Source of the DNA: Sporomusa acidovorans
GTDB lineage: Bacteria; Bacillota; Negativicutes; Sporomusales; Sporomusaceae
Direction: 5' to 3'
DNA length: 64,000 nucleotides
Assembly: GCF_900101845.1 (NCBI RefSeq)
Contig: NZ_FNAM01000032.1
Coordinates: forward strand, 1-64,000
A program made the translations under genes and the position numbers. Below, piece after piece: positions 44,228-52,619 of the stretch. Under the pieces are notes generated by a model that was not told the origin of the DNA, ran no database searches, and was given only the letters and a program-made list of their open reading frames with translations. Numbering within the stretch: position 1 is the first letter of the stretch; every line of letters begins with the position of its first letter.

Positions 44228-44977
44228 CTAGGCGTTGGTTCCTGGCCCTAAAACATATACTTTTGCGTTTTTGACACCAAAGTCATAGGCCTGGTCCACA
44301 GAACTCTGTGCTACGTCAATGCGGTTGCCCTTAATAGCTCCGCCGGTGTCTTCCGCCGTTGCATAGTGTCCGGTACCATCCGGGTACTCGATATACAGCC
44401 GCGAGCCCAAGGGAATAACATCCGGATCTACCGCCACGACTCCGGGGCGAACTGTCGTACCCAAAAATGTTTTATCCCCCCATTGTTCATTATCATGAGC
44501 GCCGGGAGCATAGGCAGTCGCCTTGACTTCTACGACTTTTTGAAAATCTTCCGGTGCCTGAGCCGATGTTTTTTCACTTGCCGGCGTTTTTTCACTTACC
44601 GGTGTCGCTTCCACCCGTTTAGCCTGTGTCGCTTCTTTAGCCGGTGCAGCCTTGGAGTTGGCCGCAAGCGGATTGATCGTTTTCTGGCTGCGTTCAGCGG
44701 CCGCCCTGGCTTGTATTCTCGCCAGTTTTTTCTGCGGTATCTTGCTGTCTGACTGTAAACCGAAAGATCCTTTTGGTGTTTTCACCATCTGTTGCACGGC
44801 AGCGTCCGGCTGCGCGGGAGCATCAGGAACAGCTGAGGCATGAGCGGTAGCCGGCATCCCCGGCAGCAAAGCCGATGACACAAATGCAGCCCCGGCAACC
44901 GCCGCGGCGGCCGCCATACGTTTAAATTTACGGTTAAGGGATTTACTGTGCCTGTTGTGACGCGTTTTATGTGTCAC
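44228..44977 (-). CDS. Secreted 3D-domain protein (cell-wall lytic-transglycosylase-like fold)
   Basis: A basic N-terminus and hydrophobic stretch (about residues 22-50, ending ATAHASA) form a signal peptide. A low-complexity Ala/Lys/Glu/Thr region (about 75-150) follows, then a 3D domain: VVEVKATAYAPGAHDN, GVVAVDPDVIPLGSRLYIEY and AEDTGGAIKGNRIDV, with the three aspartates that name the family. Similar domains cleave peptidoglycan in resuscitation and germination proteins. GTG at 44977, nine bases after AGGAGG, is preferred over the ATG at 44983, only three bases away from it. Confidence 0.88.
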   Translation of the reverse strand: MTHKTRHNRHSKSLNRKFKRMAAAAAVAGAAFVSSALLPGMPATAHASAVPDAPAQPDAAVQQMVKTPKGSFGLQSDSKIPQKKLARIQARAAAERSQKTINPLAANSKAAPAKEATQAKRVEATPVSEKTPASEKTSAQAPEDFQKVVEVKATAYAPGAHDNEQWGDKTFLGTTVRPGVVAVDPDVIPLGSRLYIEYPDGTGHYATAEDTGGAIKGNRIDVAQSSVDQAYDFGVKNAKVYVLGPGTNA

Positions 44978-45143
44978 AACCATTCGCCTCCTTTCCAAAA
45001 CTATACTTATAGTTTTTGGCTAAAAATTGTCTTACATGCACGACAGTTTTTAACAATAGACGAATAAATAAAAAGTTTTTTTCATACACCATCCGCCTGC
45101 GCCTATAAATTTCCTTAATGCGGAGTAAGAATGACCCCAGGCA

Positions 45144-45794
45144 TTACACCCTTAAAAGTTCGGTAAGTTCATCAACTGTGGCTGCCATATAGGTAGGTCC
45201 GGCGTCCTGCAGTTCTTTAACCGTGCCATAACCATACTGAACAGCAATGGAGTCAATGCTATTTTTTTGCGCACCAATCACATCATGCTTTCTGTCGCCC
45301 ACCATAACGATATCTTTCTTTTCCATACAGTTAAGTTCCGTCAAAATATAAGAAATAATTTCATCCTTATGAATGCGGGACCCGTCCAGATTGCTGCCGA
45401 CAATCAATTGGAAAAACTGCGGAAGGTTAAAATGCTCGATAATTTGCTGGGAATACACAGTAGGCTTGGAGGTGGCTACCAGCAGCTTTTTACCAGTACC
45501 GCTAAGCAGCGCCAACATTTCCCTGGTTCCTGGATAAACCGCATTTTCAAACATTCCGGCCTGCGTGAAATATTCACGGTAATAGCCAACCCCGGCAACC
45601 GCTTCTTCCCTGCTCAACGAATAAAACTCCTGAAAAGATTCAACAAGCGGTGGCCCAATGAACGGCACCAGCTTCTCTAAATCAGGTTCATGAATAGCGA
45701 ATTTTGCCAGTGCATACTGCACTGACTTCGTAATCCCGACCTTGGGATCTGTCAACGTTCCATCCAAGTCAAACAAAATCACCTGATATCCCAT
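45144..45794 (-). CDS. HAD-superfamily hydrolase (phosphoglycolate phosphatase-like)
   Basis: 216 residues with motif I FDLDGTLTDP, a helical cap, motif II LLVATSKPT, motif III lysine near IHKDE and motif IV VMVGDRKHDVIGAQ. The family (Gph/PpaX type) dephosphorylates small phosphoesters such as phosphoglycolate or pyrophosphate. The cap sequence does not decide the substrate. It is divergently oriented to xpt. Confidence 0.9.
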   Translation of the reverse strand: MGYQVILFDLDGTLTDPKVGITKSVQYALAKFAIHEPDLEKLVPFIGPPLVESFQEFYSLSREEAVAGVGYYREYFTQAGMFENAVYPGTREMLALLSGTGKKLLVATSKPTVYSQQIIEHFNLPQFFQLIVGSNLDGSRIHKDEIISYILTELNCMEKKDIVMVGDRKHDVIGAQKNSIDSIAVQYGYGTVKELQDAGPTYMAATVDELTELLRV

Positions 45795-45855
45795 ACTTAC
45801 TCCTCCCTTGCCCGTTTAATAAGCCGGTCATATTTTGTCTCCTGTTTTGCCTTCA

Positions 45856-45885
45856 TTGACAACCCCGTAAAGCTCCTGCTACAAT
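45856..45885 (+). promoter_or_regulatory. Sigma-70-type promoter of xpt
   Basis: TTGACA at 45856-45861 and TACAAT at 45880-45885 with an 18-base spacer. The transcript leader would be about 45 bases, too short for a purine riboswitch. Confidence 0.65.
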
Positions 45886-45936
45886 AATGTATAATTTACA
45901 TTCTGGTCCTAACCCTAAAATCTTTAGGAGGCTGTT

Positions 45937-46506
45937 ATGGATTTACTCAAACAACGGATACGGACCGATGGTCTGATCTTGAATAATTCGTTACTAAAAG
46001 TTGACTCTTTTTTGAATCAGCAGATTGATCCTGCGCTTATGTTGAAAATCGGCGAAGAGTTTGTCAACCGCTTCAAAGGCGAAACAATAACCAAAATACT
46101 AACCATTGAATCCTCCGGTATTGCTGTTTCGGTTATGACCGGGCTCATTCTGAAAGTCCCTGTGATTTTTGCCCGTAAACGAAAGCCTAAAGTCACCAGC
46201 GACGATGTGTATACGGCCAAAGTATACTCTTATACCAAAGGCGAAAGCAATAATATCATGATATCCAAACAGTTTTTACACCAAGACGACAGTGTACTTA
46301 TTATCGATGACTTTCTGGCAAATGGCGAAGCCGCCGCCGGTTTGGCCGATATTGTTAAACAAGCCCAAGCGAAAGTGGTCGGTATCGGCATTGTTATCGA
46401 AAAATCCTTCCAGCCTGGTGCCCAAAAATTAGCGCAAGCCGGTTACCGGGTAGAATCCCTAGCCCGAATAAAATCATTTGCTAACGGCCAGGTTGAATTT
46501 TTATAA
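45937..46506 (+). CDS. xpt: Xanthine phosphoribosyltransferase
   Basis: 189 residues, the usual length for Xpt. [20 protein letters not shown] at the start, the SGIAVSVM region, and the PRPP-binding [14 protein letters not shown] are diagnostic. It converts xanthine and PRPP to XMP for purine salvage. ATG at 45937 follows TTAGGAGG. The upstream region shows no purine riboswitch, unlike in Bacillus. Confidence 0.95.
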   Translation: MDLLKQRIRTDGLILNNSLLKVDSFLNQQIDPALMLKIGEEFVNRFKGETITKILTIESSGIAVSVMTGLILKVPVIFARKRKPKVTSDDVYTAKVYSYTKGESNNIMISKQFLHQDDSVLIIDDFLANGEAAAGLADIVKQAQAKVVGIGIVIEKSFQPGAQKLAQAGYRVESLARIKSFANGQVEFL

Positions 46507-46525
46507 ATGAATCTTTTCGCAGCCG

Positions 46526-47026
46526 TTAAAATTCATAAAATTTCCCGGCAGCAACCGGCTCAAACTGAGCCAGCAGCAGGCACTTCCCCTTGGTATCCGG
46601 CGACTTCCTGCCATAAGGCTGCATGGGAACAAAGCCGGCCCGGGTATACATGGGATTTTCCCAGGTACAAACCATGACGCTAAAAGCAGCCGGGCCATGG
46701 TGAAGCCTTATCTGGCGCAACCGCTCGTCAAGCATCAGCTTATTAATACCTTGGTGGCGCCATGCGGGTAGCACCGTAGCCCATGACAGCTCATACAACC
46801 AAAACGAACACATCGACGGCGCCCAGGCGGCGACACCGATGATCCGGTTATTAACAACCGCCGCAATAAAGCGCGCCCGAATGTACCCATAGATATCGCC
46901 TTTAAAAAAAGCCTGCATTTCGGCCTTTACATAAAATAAATGTTCTTTATTCCAACCGCTTTGCGCAAAGACAGCCAAGGCTTCCTCCCGTCTGTCCTCG
47001 GTTAAATTTACGATCTTTACATCCAT
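46526..47026 (-). CDS. GNAT-family N-acetyltransferase
   Basis: A GNAT fold of about 166 residues: ARFIAAVVNNRIIGVAAWAP (strand 4 region), ATVLPAWRHQGINKLMLDER (acetyl-CoA pyrophosphate loop) and WENPMYTRAGFVPMQPYG. Substrate cannot be predicted. The ATG at 47026 is chosen because GGGGAGG lies 6 bases upstream; the frame extends to 47044. Confidence 0.85.
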   Translation of the reverse strand: MDVKIVNLTEDRREEALAVFAQSGWNKEHLFYVKAEMQAFFKGDIYGYIRARFIAAVVNNRIIGVAAWAPSMCSFWLYELSWATVLPAWRHQGINKLMLDERLRQIRLHHGPAAFSVMVCTWENPMYTRAGFVPMQPYGRKSPDTKGKCLLLAQFEPVAAGKFYEF

Positions 47027-47055
47027 AAACATCCTCCCCTGCATAACCTTACTAC

Positions 47056-47103
47056 AAGAGCCATAGTTCTCCGTAACTTCATGGAGAATTATGGCTCTTT
47101 TCG
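47056..47103 (+). other. Long hairpin with T-run in front of the lipoprotein gene
   Basis: Arms 47056-47072 and 47083-47099 pair over 17 bases; the one imperfect position is a G-U pair only in plus-strand RNA, and TTTT follows. No plus-strand gene ends immediately before it; xpt ends 550 bases upstream. It could end xpt readthrough or attenuate the lipoprotein transcript. Confidence 0.5.
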
Positions 47104-47260
47104 TTATACCGGCCTATTTTTCCTGCCTTACTATAAACTTCTTTAATGCGGAAGATATATAATCGTTCGAGATTATCTGATTTCTGATGATCATCCCCGG
47201 ATAAATAATAATAAATTCCTTAATAATAACAATAGCACGAAATAGTAGGAGGTCAAAATA

Positions 47261-47701
47261 ATGATGTATATTAAGAGAATTGCTTTGGCAGCCGGCTTGT
47301 TTTTTCTGGCAAGCAGCCTACTGTTTGCCGGCTGCAGCAACCTGACACCGGTTAATCCGCAGAACCCGCCAACCCCTTCTAAGCAATTGGATAATACGCA
47401 AGACTACACAGTTACCTATAATTATGGCGACACCGGCCCGGTACAGCTTTCAGCCAATAATTTTTCTTTGAAAGTCGGCCAAAGACTTATTCTCAAACCG
47501 GCGCCGGGTCTCACGAAAAACACCCGTTTCACCTCAGGCAATGGCAACTTTTTCGGCGATATCATGCAACAGGAGGGAGACCAAAGCAGTACCGGCCAGC
47601 TTAGCTTTCGCGCCAAGCAGGCAGGCAAAGGCAAACTGCAAATTATTCCCAACGGTACCGACACCGACAGAGCAACCGACCTGTGGGTTACTGTAGAATA
47701 A
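47261..47701 (+). CDS. Small lipoprotein of unknown function
   Basis: A signal peptide with hydrophobic residues 7-23 and lipobox LFAGC gives a lipidated mature protein of about 120 residues. A Pro/Asn-rich spacer is followed by a predicted beta-rich domain (VQLSANNFSLKVGQRLILKP; LSFRAKQAGKGKLQIIPNG), somewhat like bacterial immunoglobulin-like or chagasin-like folds. No catalytic motif is seen. ATG at 47261 follows AGGAGG. Confidence 0.75.
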   Translation: MMYIKRIALAAGLFFLASSLLFAGCSNLTPVNPQNPPTPSKQLDNTQDYTVTYNYGDTGPVQLSANNFSLKVGQRLILKPAPGLTKNTRFTSGNGNFFGDIMQQEGDQSSTGQLSFRAKQAGKGKLQIIPNGTDTDRATDLWVTVE

Positions 47702-47703
47702 CT

Positions 47704-47752
47704 AAAAAGCCTGGGGTTTACTGTTTTTTTAATAAACCTCAGGCTTTGTGTT
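47704..47752. terminator. Bidirectional terminator between the lipoprotein and ECF genes
   Basis: Arms 47706-47720 and 47733-47747 pair over 15 bases with one G-U pair. T-rich tracts follow on both strands, and the two flanking genes converge here. Confidence 0.8.
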
Positions 47753-48348
47753 TAATTTTTATACCGTTTCTTAATAGCCCCGATAACCGGAATACTAATC
47801 GCTGCAGCAATAATGGCCTCAGGAATGCCATTAATCAAGGCAATACTATAGATTACTTTGGCGGCAGCACCCAGCTCAATCCCCCGGGTAGCGGCAAACT
47901 CCGCCGCATACAGCAGGTAAAGCATCGTCAAAAAGCCAAATGTGTTGGTGAGTGAGCCAACAATTGCTCCGACACCAATGCGAAGTCCTTCGTGCTTTCC
48001 CCAGGTCCATTTATAGGAATAGTAAGCTGTAATACCAATCAGCATCCGCGGCAATACGGACACCAGCGGATTAATAATTGCAAATGACAAAATCGTAGGC
48101 GCCGTTAAATTCTGCACGATGCTGAACAAGCCAAAAATCAAACCAATCATAGCCCCGACAAGCGGGCCTTCTAAAATGGCACCAATGATAACCGGAATCT
48201 GCATGATGGTGGCTTTGGCCGTAGGCAGTGGAATAAAACCAAAACCCGAAAGTCCCAACATGATCGAGATAGCAGAAAGCATGCCGATAACCGCAATCTG
48301 CCGCACGCCAAATTTACCTGATCCCCGTAGTGATGCTGTTTTTTCCAT
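47752..48348 (-). CDS. ECF transporter substrate-binding (S) component
   Basis: 198 residues with six hydrophobic segments. VRQIAVIGMLSAISIMLGL at the N-terminus and ATIMQIPVIIGAILEGPLVG in the middle are typical of S components; the latter occurs in the pantothenate/folate-type group as I recall. The S component binds a vitamin and pairs with EcfT and EcfA encoded elsewhere. The ligand remains open. The leader contains a folded RNA (48399-48468), which may respond to the transported compound. ATG at 48348 follows GGAGG. Confidence 0.88.
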   Translation of the reverse strand: MEKTASLRGSGKFGVRQIAVIGMLSAISIMLGLSGFGFIPLPTAKATIMQIPVIIGAILEGPLVGAMIGLIFGLFSIVQNLTAPTILSFAIINPLVSVLPRMLIGITAYYSYKWTWGKHEGLRIGVGAIVGSLTNTFGFLTMLYLLYAAEFAATRGIELGAAAKVIYSIALINGIPEAIIAAAISIPVIGAIKKRYKN

Positions 48349-48398
48349 TACTTAATACCTCCGTTCTTATTCCCTTCAGGATATAAGTCGTTTTATTC

Positions 48399-48468
48399 CG
48401 GAGTCTTCTCAGACCGCCAGTCCGGTTTCCTGCGAATACCGGCTAAAAAGGCGGATCGTGCTACTCCG
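48399..48468 (-). ncRNA. Structured leader RNA upstream of the ECF S component (class unknown)
   Basis: On the minus strand three nested helices form: an outer 6-bp helix (48463-48468 with 48399-48404), a 7-bp helix with a bulge (48450-48457 with 48412-48418), and an inner 5-bp helix (48438-48442 with 48422-48426) with an 11-nt loop. The internal loop between the first two reads AGCAC opposite TGAGAAG. The element begins about 50 bases before the S-component start, and there is no T-run after it. It does not match riboswitch consensus sequences that I can recall. Confidence 0.5.
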
Positions 48469-48574
48469 TTAACATGTTACCACAAATATAATAAAATTTG
48501 TATAGTTTTTTTCTTGGATTAAAAGATTTTTTTAAGACTCAGTTATGGCGTTTTCGTCGCCGGAATTTATCCAA

Positions 48575-48605
48575 AAAGCCCTTTTGCAGCAGGCAAAAGG
48601 GCTTT
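48575..48605 (-). terminator. Terminator after the Na/Pi symporter gene
   Basis: Perfect 13-base arms at 48575-48587 and 48593-48605 with a five-base loop; the minus RNA continues in Us. It lies 22 bases after the stop. Confidence 0.85.
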
Positions 48606-48626
48606 AAATAAGCTCCATGATCGGCA

Positions 48627-49541
48627 TCACTTTGTCCTGGGAACAAGAAAATAAATCACTTTTGCAAACTGATCAAACAAAGGCAGCACCGCCACCGACG
48701 ACAACACATTAAACAAGGTATGCATCACTGCCACCTGGCCACTGAAATCAGTCGTAATCCAGCCGGCGGCAACAACCAGGAATTTGGTCAAAGGCAAAAA
48801 GCAAACAACCCCCAAAACATTCAGCAAAATGTGGGCCGTTGCCACCCGCCGGGCTGCGAGCGGTGCCGCCGCGCTAAATACTACCGAAGAAATACAGGAA
48901 CCAATATTATTGCCGTACACAACATAAGCAGCGGTCGTTATATCAACAATCCCCTGATCGGCAAGCACCATCAGCAAAGCGGTCGCCGCGCTGCTTGACT
49001 GAAAAACTATTGTCGCGATAATCCCGCCCCAAATACCGTAAAGCGGCTGAGCTTTAGCCAAAATGAGATAATCTGTAACCCGGGCAATCTCCGGAATACC
49101 GGCAATACCTTGCACCAGCAGGAAAATGCCGCCAAACATACTTAACAGTCCCGCACAGGCAAAACTTAGATAACGCAGCCTTCTTATTCTGCTCAACGCC
49201 AGGCAGCCGATCAGCAATGGCCAAATATAAATTAACGGGACCGTCACGTTGATCAAACCCAAAGTTGAACAAGTACCAATATTCGCGCCCAAAATAATGC
49301 CCAGCGCCTGCCGAAACGACATATAGTCGGCACTCACCAAACCAATGGTAATCAAGCATACCGTAGTACTGCTCTGGAATGCCGCGGCGGTCACTGCCCC
49401 TAACAGCAGTCCGCGCCAAGGTGTTTTCGTTAACTTCGCCAAAACAATATGCAAACGATACCACAATGCTTTCTTCAGCCCATAACGCATAAGGAAAATG
49501 CCGCCTAACAGCATCATAACCCCGAAAAAAACCGTCAGCAT
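48627..49541 (-). CDS. Na/Pi cotransporter family membrane protein
   Basis: 304 residues with two inverted repeats, each with the QSS motif of sodium/phosphate symporters: AAAFQSSTTVCLITIGL near residue 50 and IVFQSSSAATALLMVL near 180, with GANIGTC and GNNIGSC after them. Length is shorter than NptA/YjbB proteins with PhoU tails, so it is the membrane part only. Start: ATG at 49541, eight bases after GGAGG; an ATG at 49577 has no site. Confidence 0.9.
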   Translation of the reverse strand: MLTVFFGVMMLLGGIFLMRYGLKKALWYRLHIVLAKLTKTPWRGLLLGAVTAAAFQSSTTVCLITIGLVSADYMSFRQALGIILGANIGTCSTLGLINVTVPLIYIWPLLIGCLALSRIRRLRYLSFACAGLLSMFGGIFLLVQGIAGIPEIARVTDYLILAKAQPLYGIWGGIIATIVFQSSSAATALLMVLADQGIVDITTAAYVVYGNNIGSCISSVVFSAAAPLAARRVATAHILLNVLGVVCFLPLTKFLVVAAGWITTDFSGQVAVMHTLFNVLSSVAVLPLFDQFAKVIYFLVPRTK

Positions 49542-49629
49542 AGTTATAGCCTCCAACACATGTTTTCCTTCTACCATATGTCGGCAACGCTTTTCCTATG
49601 TTTAACAATCTTCAAGTTCGTGTAAGCAT

Positions 49630-50844
49630 TTACGATTGTGTTTGTTCTTCCGGACAAACTCCATACATAAATTCGAAAAACACCACACCGCCCAGCAGCA
49701 AAAGAATACTACCGGTAAAAATGAAAACAGATGAAATGCCCAGCCATGAGCTAAGCACACCACCCATAACCGGCCCCAGCATTTGCCCCAATTGATTGGC
49801 CGTTGTCGTCAGGCCAAAGACACGCCCCTGCGAACCGGCGTCCGCCGAGGATGCCGCAATGGCATTAATCGCGGGAAAAACACCTACAATAAACAATCCA
49901 TAGAGAAACTGCAGCACACCAAACTGAACCAGGTTACTGGCAAAATACTGCCAGAAATTAAAGACACCCGCCCCTAGAAAGGCAATGAGCATCACTTTAA
50001 AAAATCCCCCGCTTTGGCCGAGCCGTCCCCATAACGGTGCGGACAGCGCGCCGGCAATACCGGCCAAACTAAATACAAATCCGGCTTTTAAGGCGACGCC
50101 TTCCATGCTCCCCTGTAATTCAGCCACATACAGGGCAATGACCGGCTGCAGCACCATGCCAACAGCTTGCACGGCAAATAACAGCAACAGCATCTGTACC
50201 AACCTGCGGTTGGCGAGTGCTGTTTTCAAATCCTCCAGTATACTGCCGCTTTCCTGCGGGCAGGACTCATTCTCAGTCGCCGGCTCTACCACCAAAGCAC
50301 CTACCAACAGAGTGCCGCAAAAAATAATACCGGCAGAGACCATGAAAGAGAAGCGCATACCGAAAATATGGGAAAGGGCCCCGCCCATCAAGGGCCCCAA
50401 AATACCGCCAATTAACAAGGTTGTTTGCATAATCCCCAAACTAAAGCCTAAATGTTCTTTAGGCGTTGAAGCAGCCACAATGGCCATTGCCGCCGGCACA
50501 AAACCATTGGCAAATCCCTGCAGCAATCTTACGATAAATAAGTCTACCGGATTTCTTACCAGTCCTCCCAAAAAATAAACCACCGCCAAACTGAATCCGG
50601 CCCGCATCACCATGCGGCGCCGGCCACTTTTATCAGCACATCGTCCCCAATAAGGAGCCAGTACGGCAGCGACCAAAAAAGTAATAGAAAGCACAAGTCC
50701 TGACCACATATTTACATTTTGCGGACTAGCCCCAATATCCAAAAGATATAACGGCAAAAATGGTATAACCATTGTATAACTCGAGCCGGACAGCATTACT
50801 GCTAATGCTAATGTAAAAAGATTCCTACGCCAATGCAAAACCAC
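49630..50844 (-). CDS. MFS multidrug-type exporter
   Basis: 404 residues with 12 hydrophobic segments, motif A APYWGRCADKSGRRRMVMR in the loop between segments 2 and 3, and GILGPLMGGALSHIFGMR as motif C. This is the drug:H+ antiporter pattern (MdtG/NorA class). No regulator is adjacent. The start codon is GTG at 50844. Substrate unknown. Confidence 0.88.
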   Translation of the reverse strand: MVLHWRRNLFTLALAVMLSGSSYTMVIPFLPLYLLDIGASPQNVNMWSGLVLSITFLVAAVLAPYWGRCADKSGRRRMVMRAGFSLAVVYFLGGLVRNPVDLFIVRLLQGFANGFVPAAMAIVAASTPKEHLGFSLGIMQTTLLIGGILGPLMGGALSHIFGMRFSFMVSAGIIFCGTLLVGALVVEPATENESCPQESGSILEDLKTALANRRLVQMLLLLFAVQAVGMVLQPVIALYVAELQGSMEGVALKAGFVFSLAGIAGALSAPLWGRLGQSGGFFKVMLIAFLGAGVFNFWQYFASNLVQFGVLQFLYGLFIVGVFPAINAIAASSADAGSQGRVFGLTTTANQLGQMLGPVMGGVLSSWLGISSVFIFTGSILLLLGGVVFFEFMYGVCPEEQTQS

Positions 50845-50896
50845 ACCACTTCTTTCCCCTATTCAAACTAAACTCCGTAACCAAATCAAGCGGTAA

Positions 50897-51289
50897 TTAA
50901 CATTCAATTCGTTGTTTCTCCAAACTCCGCAACCGTTTTTCGAGGTTGTCTTCCATAATATATATTTCTACCCGTTCACCGGTCTTGGTGCTAATGTCGC
51001 TATGACTGCTGACAACTTTGCATTCTGTCAATTTGGCAACCAGATCCTCAGTTTCATTACTAAAAGTTTCTCTCAAGATTTGCCGCATTTCTTTTACTAC
51101 CTGGCGCCCCTTCTCTGTCTTAGCCAAATGGGTTTCTTCGATTGTCAGCACACCTTTAAACCGGATCAGTACCATATCTTCAATAATATAAGTACGCGCC
51201 TCTACCGGTCCCCGTCCAACCAGATTCCGTTGAAGCTTGATAAATGCGTCACGAATTGCTGTTTCCATCGCAGCCTTTTTTGAAACCAT
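50897..51289 (-). CDS. DUF2294-family protein
   Basis: 130 residues in which VGRGPVEARTYIIEDMVLIR and LTIEETHLAKTEKGRQVVKE are characteristic of DUF2294. The biochemical role is unknown; such proteins are often found near membrane or Na+-linked genes. ATG at 51289 follows GGGAGG. The region 51290-51520 upstream holds no gene that I can support. Confidence 0.85.
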   Translation of the reverse strand: MVSKKAAMETAIRDAFIKLQRNLVGRGPVEARTYIIEDMVLIRFKGVLTIEETHLAKTEKGRQVVKEMRQILRETFSNETEDLVAKLTECKVVSSHSDISTKTGERVEIYIMEDNLEKRLRSLEKQRIEC

Positions 51290-51520
51290 TGCTTACCTCC
51301 CACCAAAGTTCACCAACTGCTCTATTGTTAATTACCGGCAATCATTGCTGCTTTTCCAGCAGTTTTCCGCCATACAGGCGGTACTTCTATAAAGTTATAT
51401 TATATAACATACAAAAGCATTTTTACAAGAGGGAATTCTGCATGGCAATCTATAGAGAGACTAACCTTCCGGTATTTTACTTTTTTGTAACGATCAGTCT
51501 TTTATTCCATCTTAGGAAAA

Positions 51521-52441
51521 TCAATCATCGGGTAAAACCTGCTCCCCCAACAGCGACCTCATTAATGCTACAGCTACTTTGGCTGTTTGATTTTTGTGAT
51601 CCAGTACGGTGTTTACTTCTACAAACTCTGCGCTGGTAACAATTTGCGCCTGAGAGATCAATTCCATCGCCAAATGGCTTTCCCGATAGGTGAGGCCACC
51701 AAAAACCGGCGTGCCGACACCGGGAGCATACAAAGGATCCATGACATCCATATCAAAACTAACATGGACACCATCAGTTCCAGCGGACACAAGTTTGATG
51801 GTCTCCTCCATAACCTGGGCCATGCCTTTTATATCAATATCATGCATGGTATACACAATTACACCTAACTTTTTTAACAAGATTTTCTCGCCCGGGTCCA
51901 GTTCCCGGGTACCAATCATCACAAATTTTTTGGGATCCAAAGTTACCGTTTTACCGCCAATCCCTATCAGCCGTTCATGCCCAAGTCCAAAACTGACGGC
52001 AACCGGCATACCGTGAATATTGCCTGAAGGTGAGGTTTCGGCCGTATTGATATCCCCATGGGCGTCGAACCAAATTACACCCACTTTCTTTTTATGCTGC
52101 AAAATACCTGATATGGTACCAATGGCGATGCTATGGTCGCCGCCCAAAACAAGGGGAAACCGACCCTTATCCAGTTCTTCAGCCACAATCCGGCAAAGCT
52201 CCGTATTCACCCTTTCAATTTCATCCAGATATTTTAAGTTACTTCCGTCTTGGTGACAAGCATCCGGCCGGTTCGGTACAATATCACCCCGATCATCGAT
52301 TTCATAGCCGAGATCCTGAAGCTTTTCCCGCACTTTCGCATAGCGTATGGCGCTAGGCCCCATGTCAACACCGCGGCGGTCAGCGCCAAGATCAAGCGGC
52401 ACCCCAATCAGAGAAATACGATTATTCATAGCTGGATTCAT
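51521..52441 (-). CDS. rocF: Arginase
   Basis: 306 residues of the ureohydrolase fold: LVLGGDHSIAIGT, VIWFDAHGDINT, and VHVSFDMDVMDPLYAPGVGT hold the manganese ligands (His, two Asp pairs). NTAETSPSGNIHGMP and the C-terminal SAEFVEVNTVLD favour arginase over agmatinase. It hydrolyses arginine to ornithine and urea. It is monocistronic as far as seen, with its promoter in 52442-52545. Confidence 0.93.
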   Translation of the reverse strand: MNPAMNNRISLIGVPLDLGADRRGVDMGPSAIRYAKVREKLQDLGYEIDDRGDIVPNRPDACHQDGSNLKYLDEIERVNTELCRIVAEELDKGRFPLVLGGDHSIAIGTISGILQHKKKVGVIWFDAHGDINTAETSPSGNIHGMPVAVSFGLGHERLIGIGGKTVTLDPKKFVMIGTRELDPGEKILLKKLGVIVYTMHDIDIKGMAQVMEETIKLVSAGTDGVHVSFDMDVMDPLYAPGVGTPVFGGLTYRESHLAMELISQAQIVTSAEFVEVNTVLDHKNQTAKVAVALMRSLLGEQVLPDD

Positions 52442-52545
52442 TAAGAAATCCCCCTTTTCTGACTTCCTTGCTTTACATCTATAGAATGTCCAATATCATT
52501 TCTATATTATATCATTTGCAGAGCATAATAGCGCTTTAGAAAACA

Positions 52546-52576
52546 ACAGGGCCGCCTTAAAGGCAGCCCTTGCTGT
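52546..52576 (-). terminator. Terminator after the symporter gene
   Basis: GGGC/GCCC arms with an inner GCCTT/AGGC stem form a compound hairpin, and the minus RNA continues in U-rich sequence. It lies 44 bases after the symporter stop. Confidence 0.7.
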
Positions 52577-52619
52577 TTTCCCAATTAATACTCCGCACTA
52601 TTTCGGGATTATCAATTTA

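Noticed and set aside
45886-45936. Purine riboswitch before xpt
   Set aside because: The leader after the likely promoter is about 45 bases, too short for the aptamer.
48399-48468. Tetrahydrofolate or thiamine pyrophosphate riboswitch
   Set aside because: GGAG-type closing pairs and a CTGAGA string are present, but the rest of either consensus is missing, so it is left unclassified.
49985-50578. Plus-strand open frame of 197 codons
   Set aside because: It is antisense to the MFS exporter, with no start signal and low-complexity composition.
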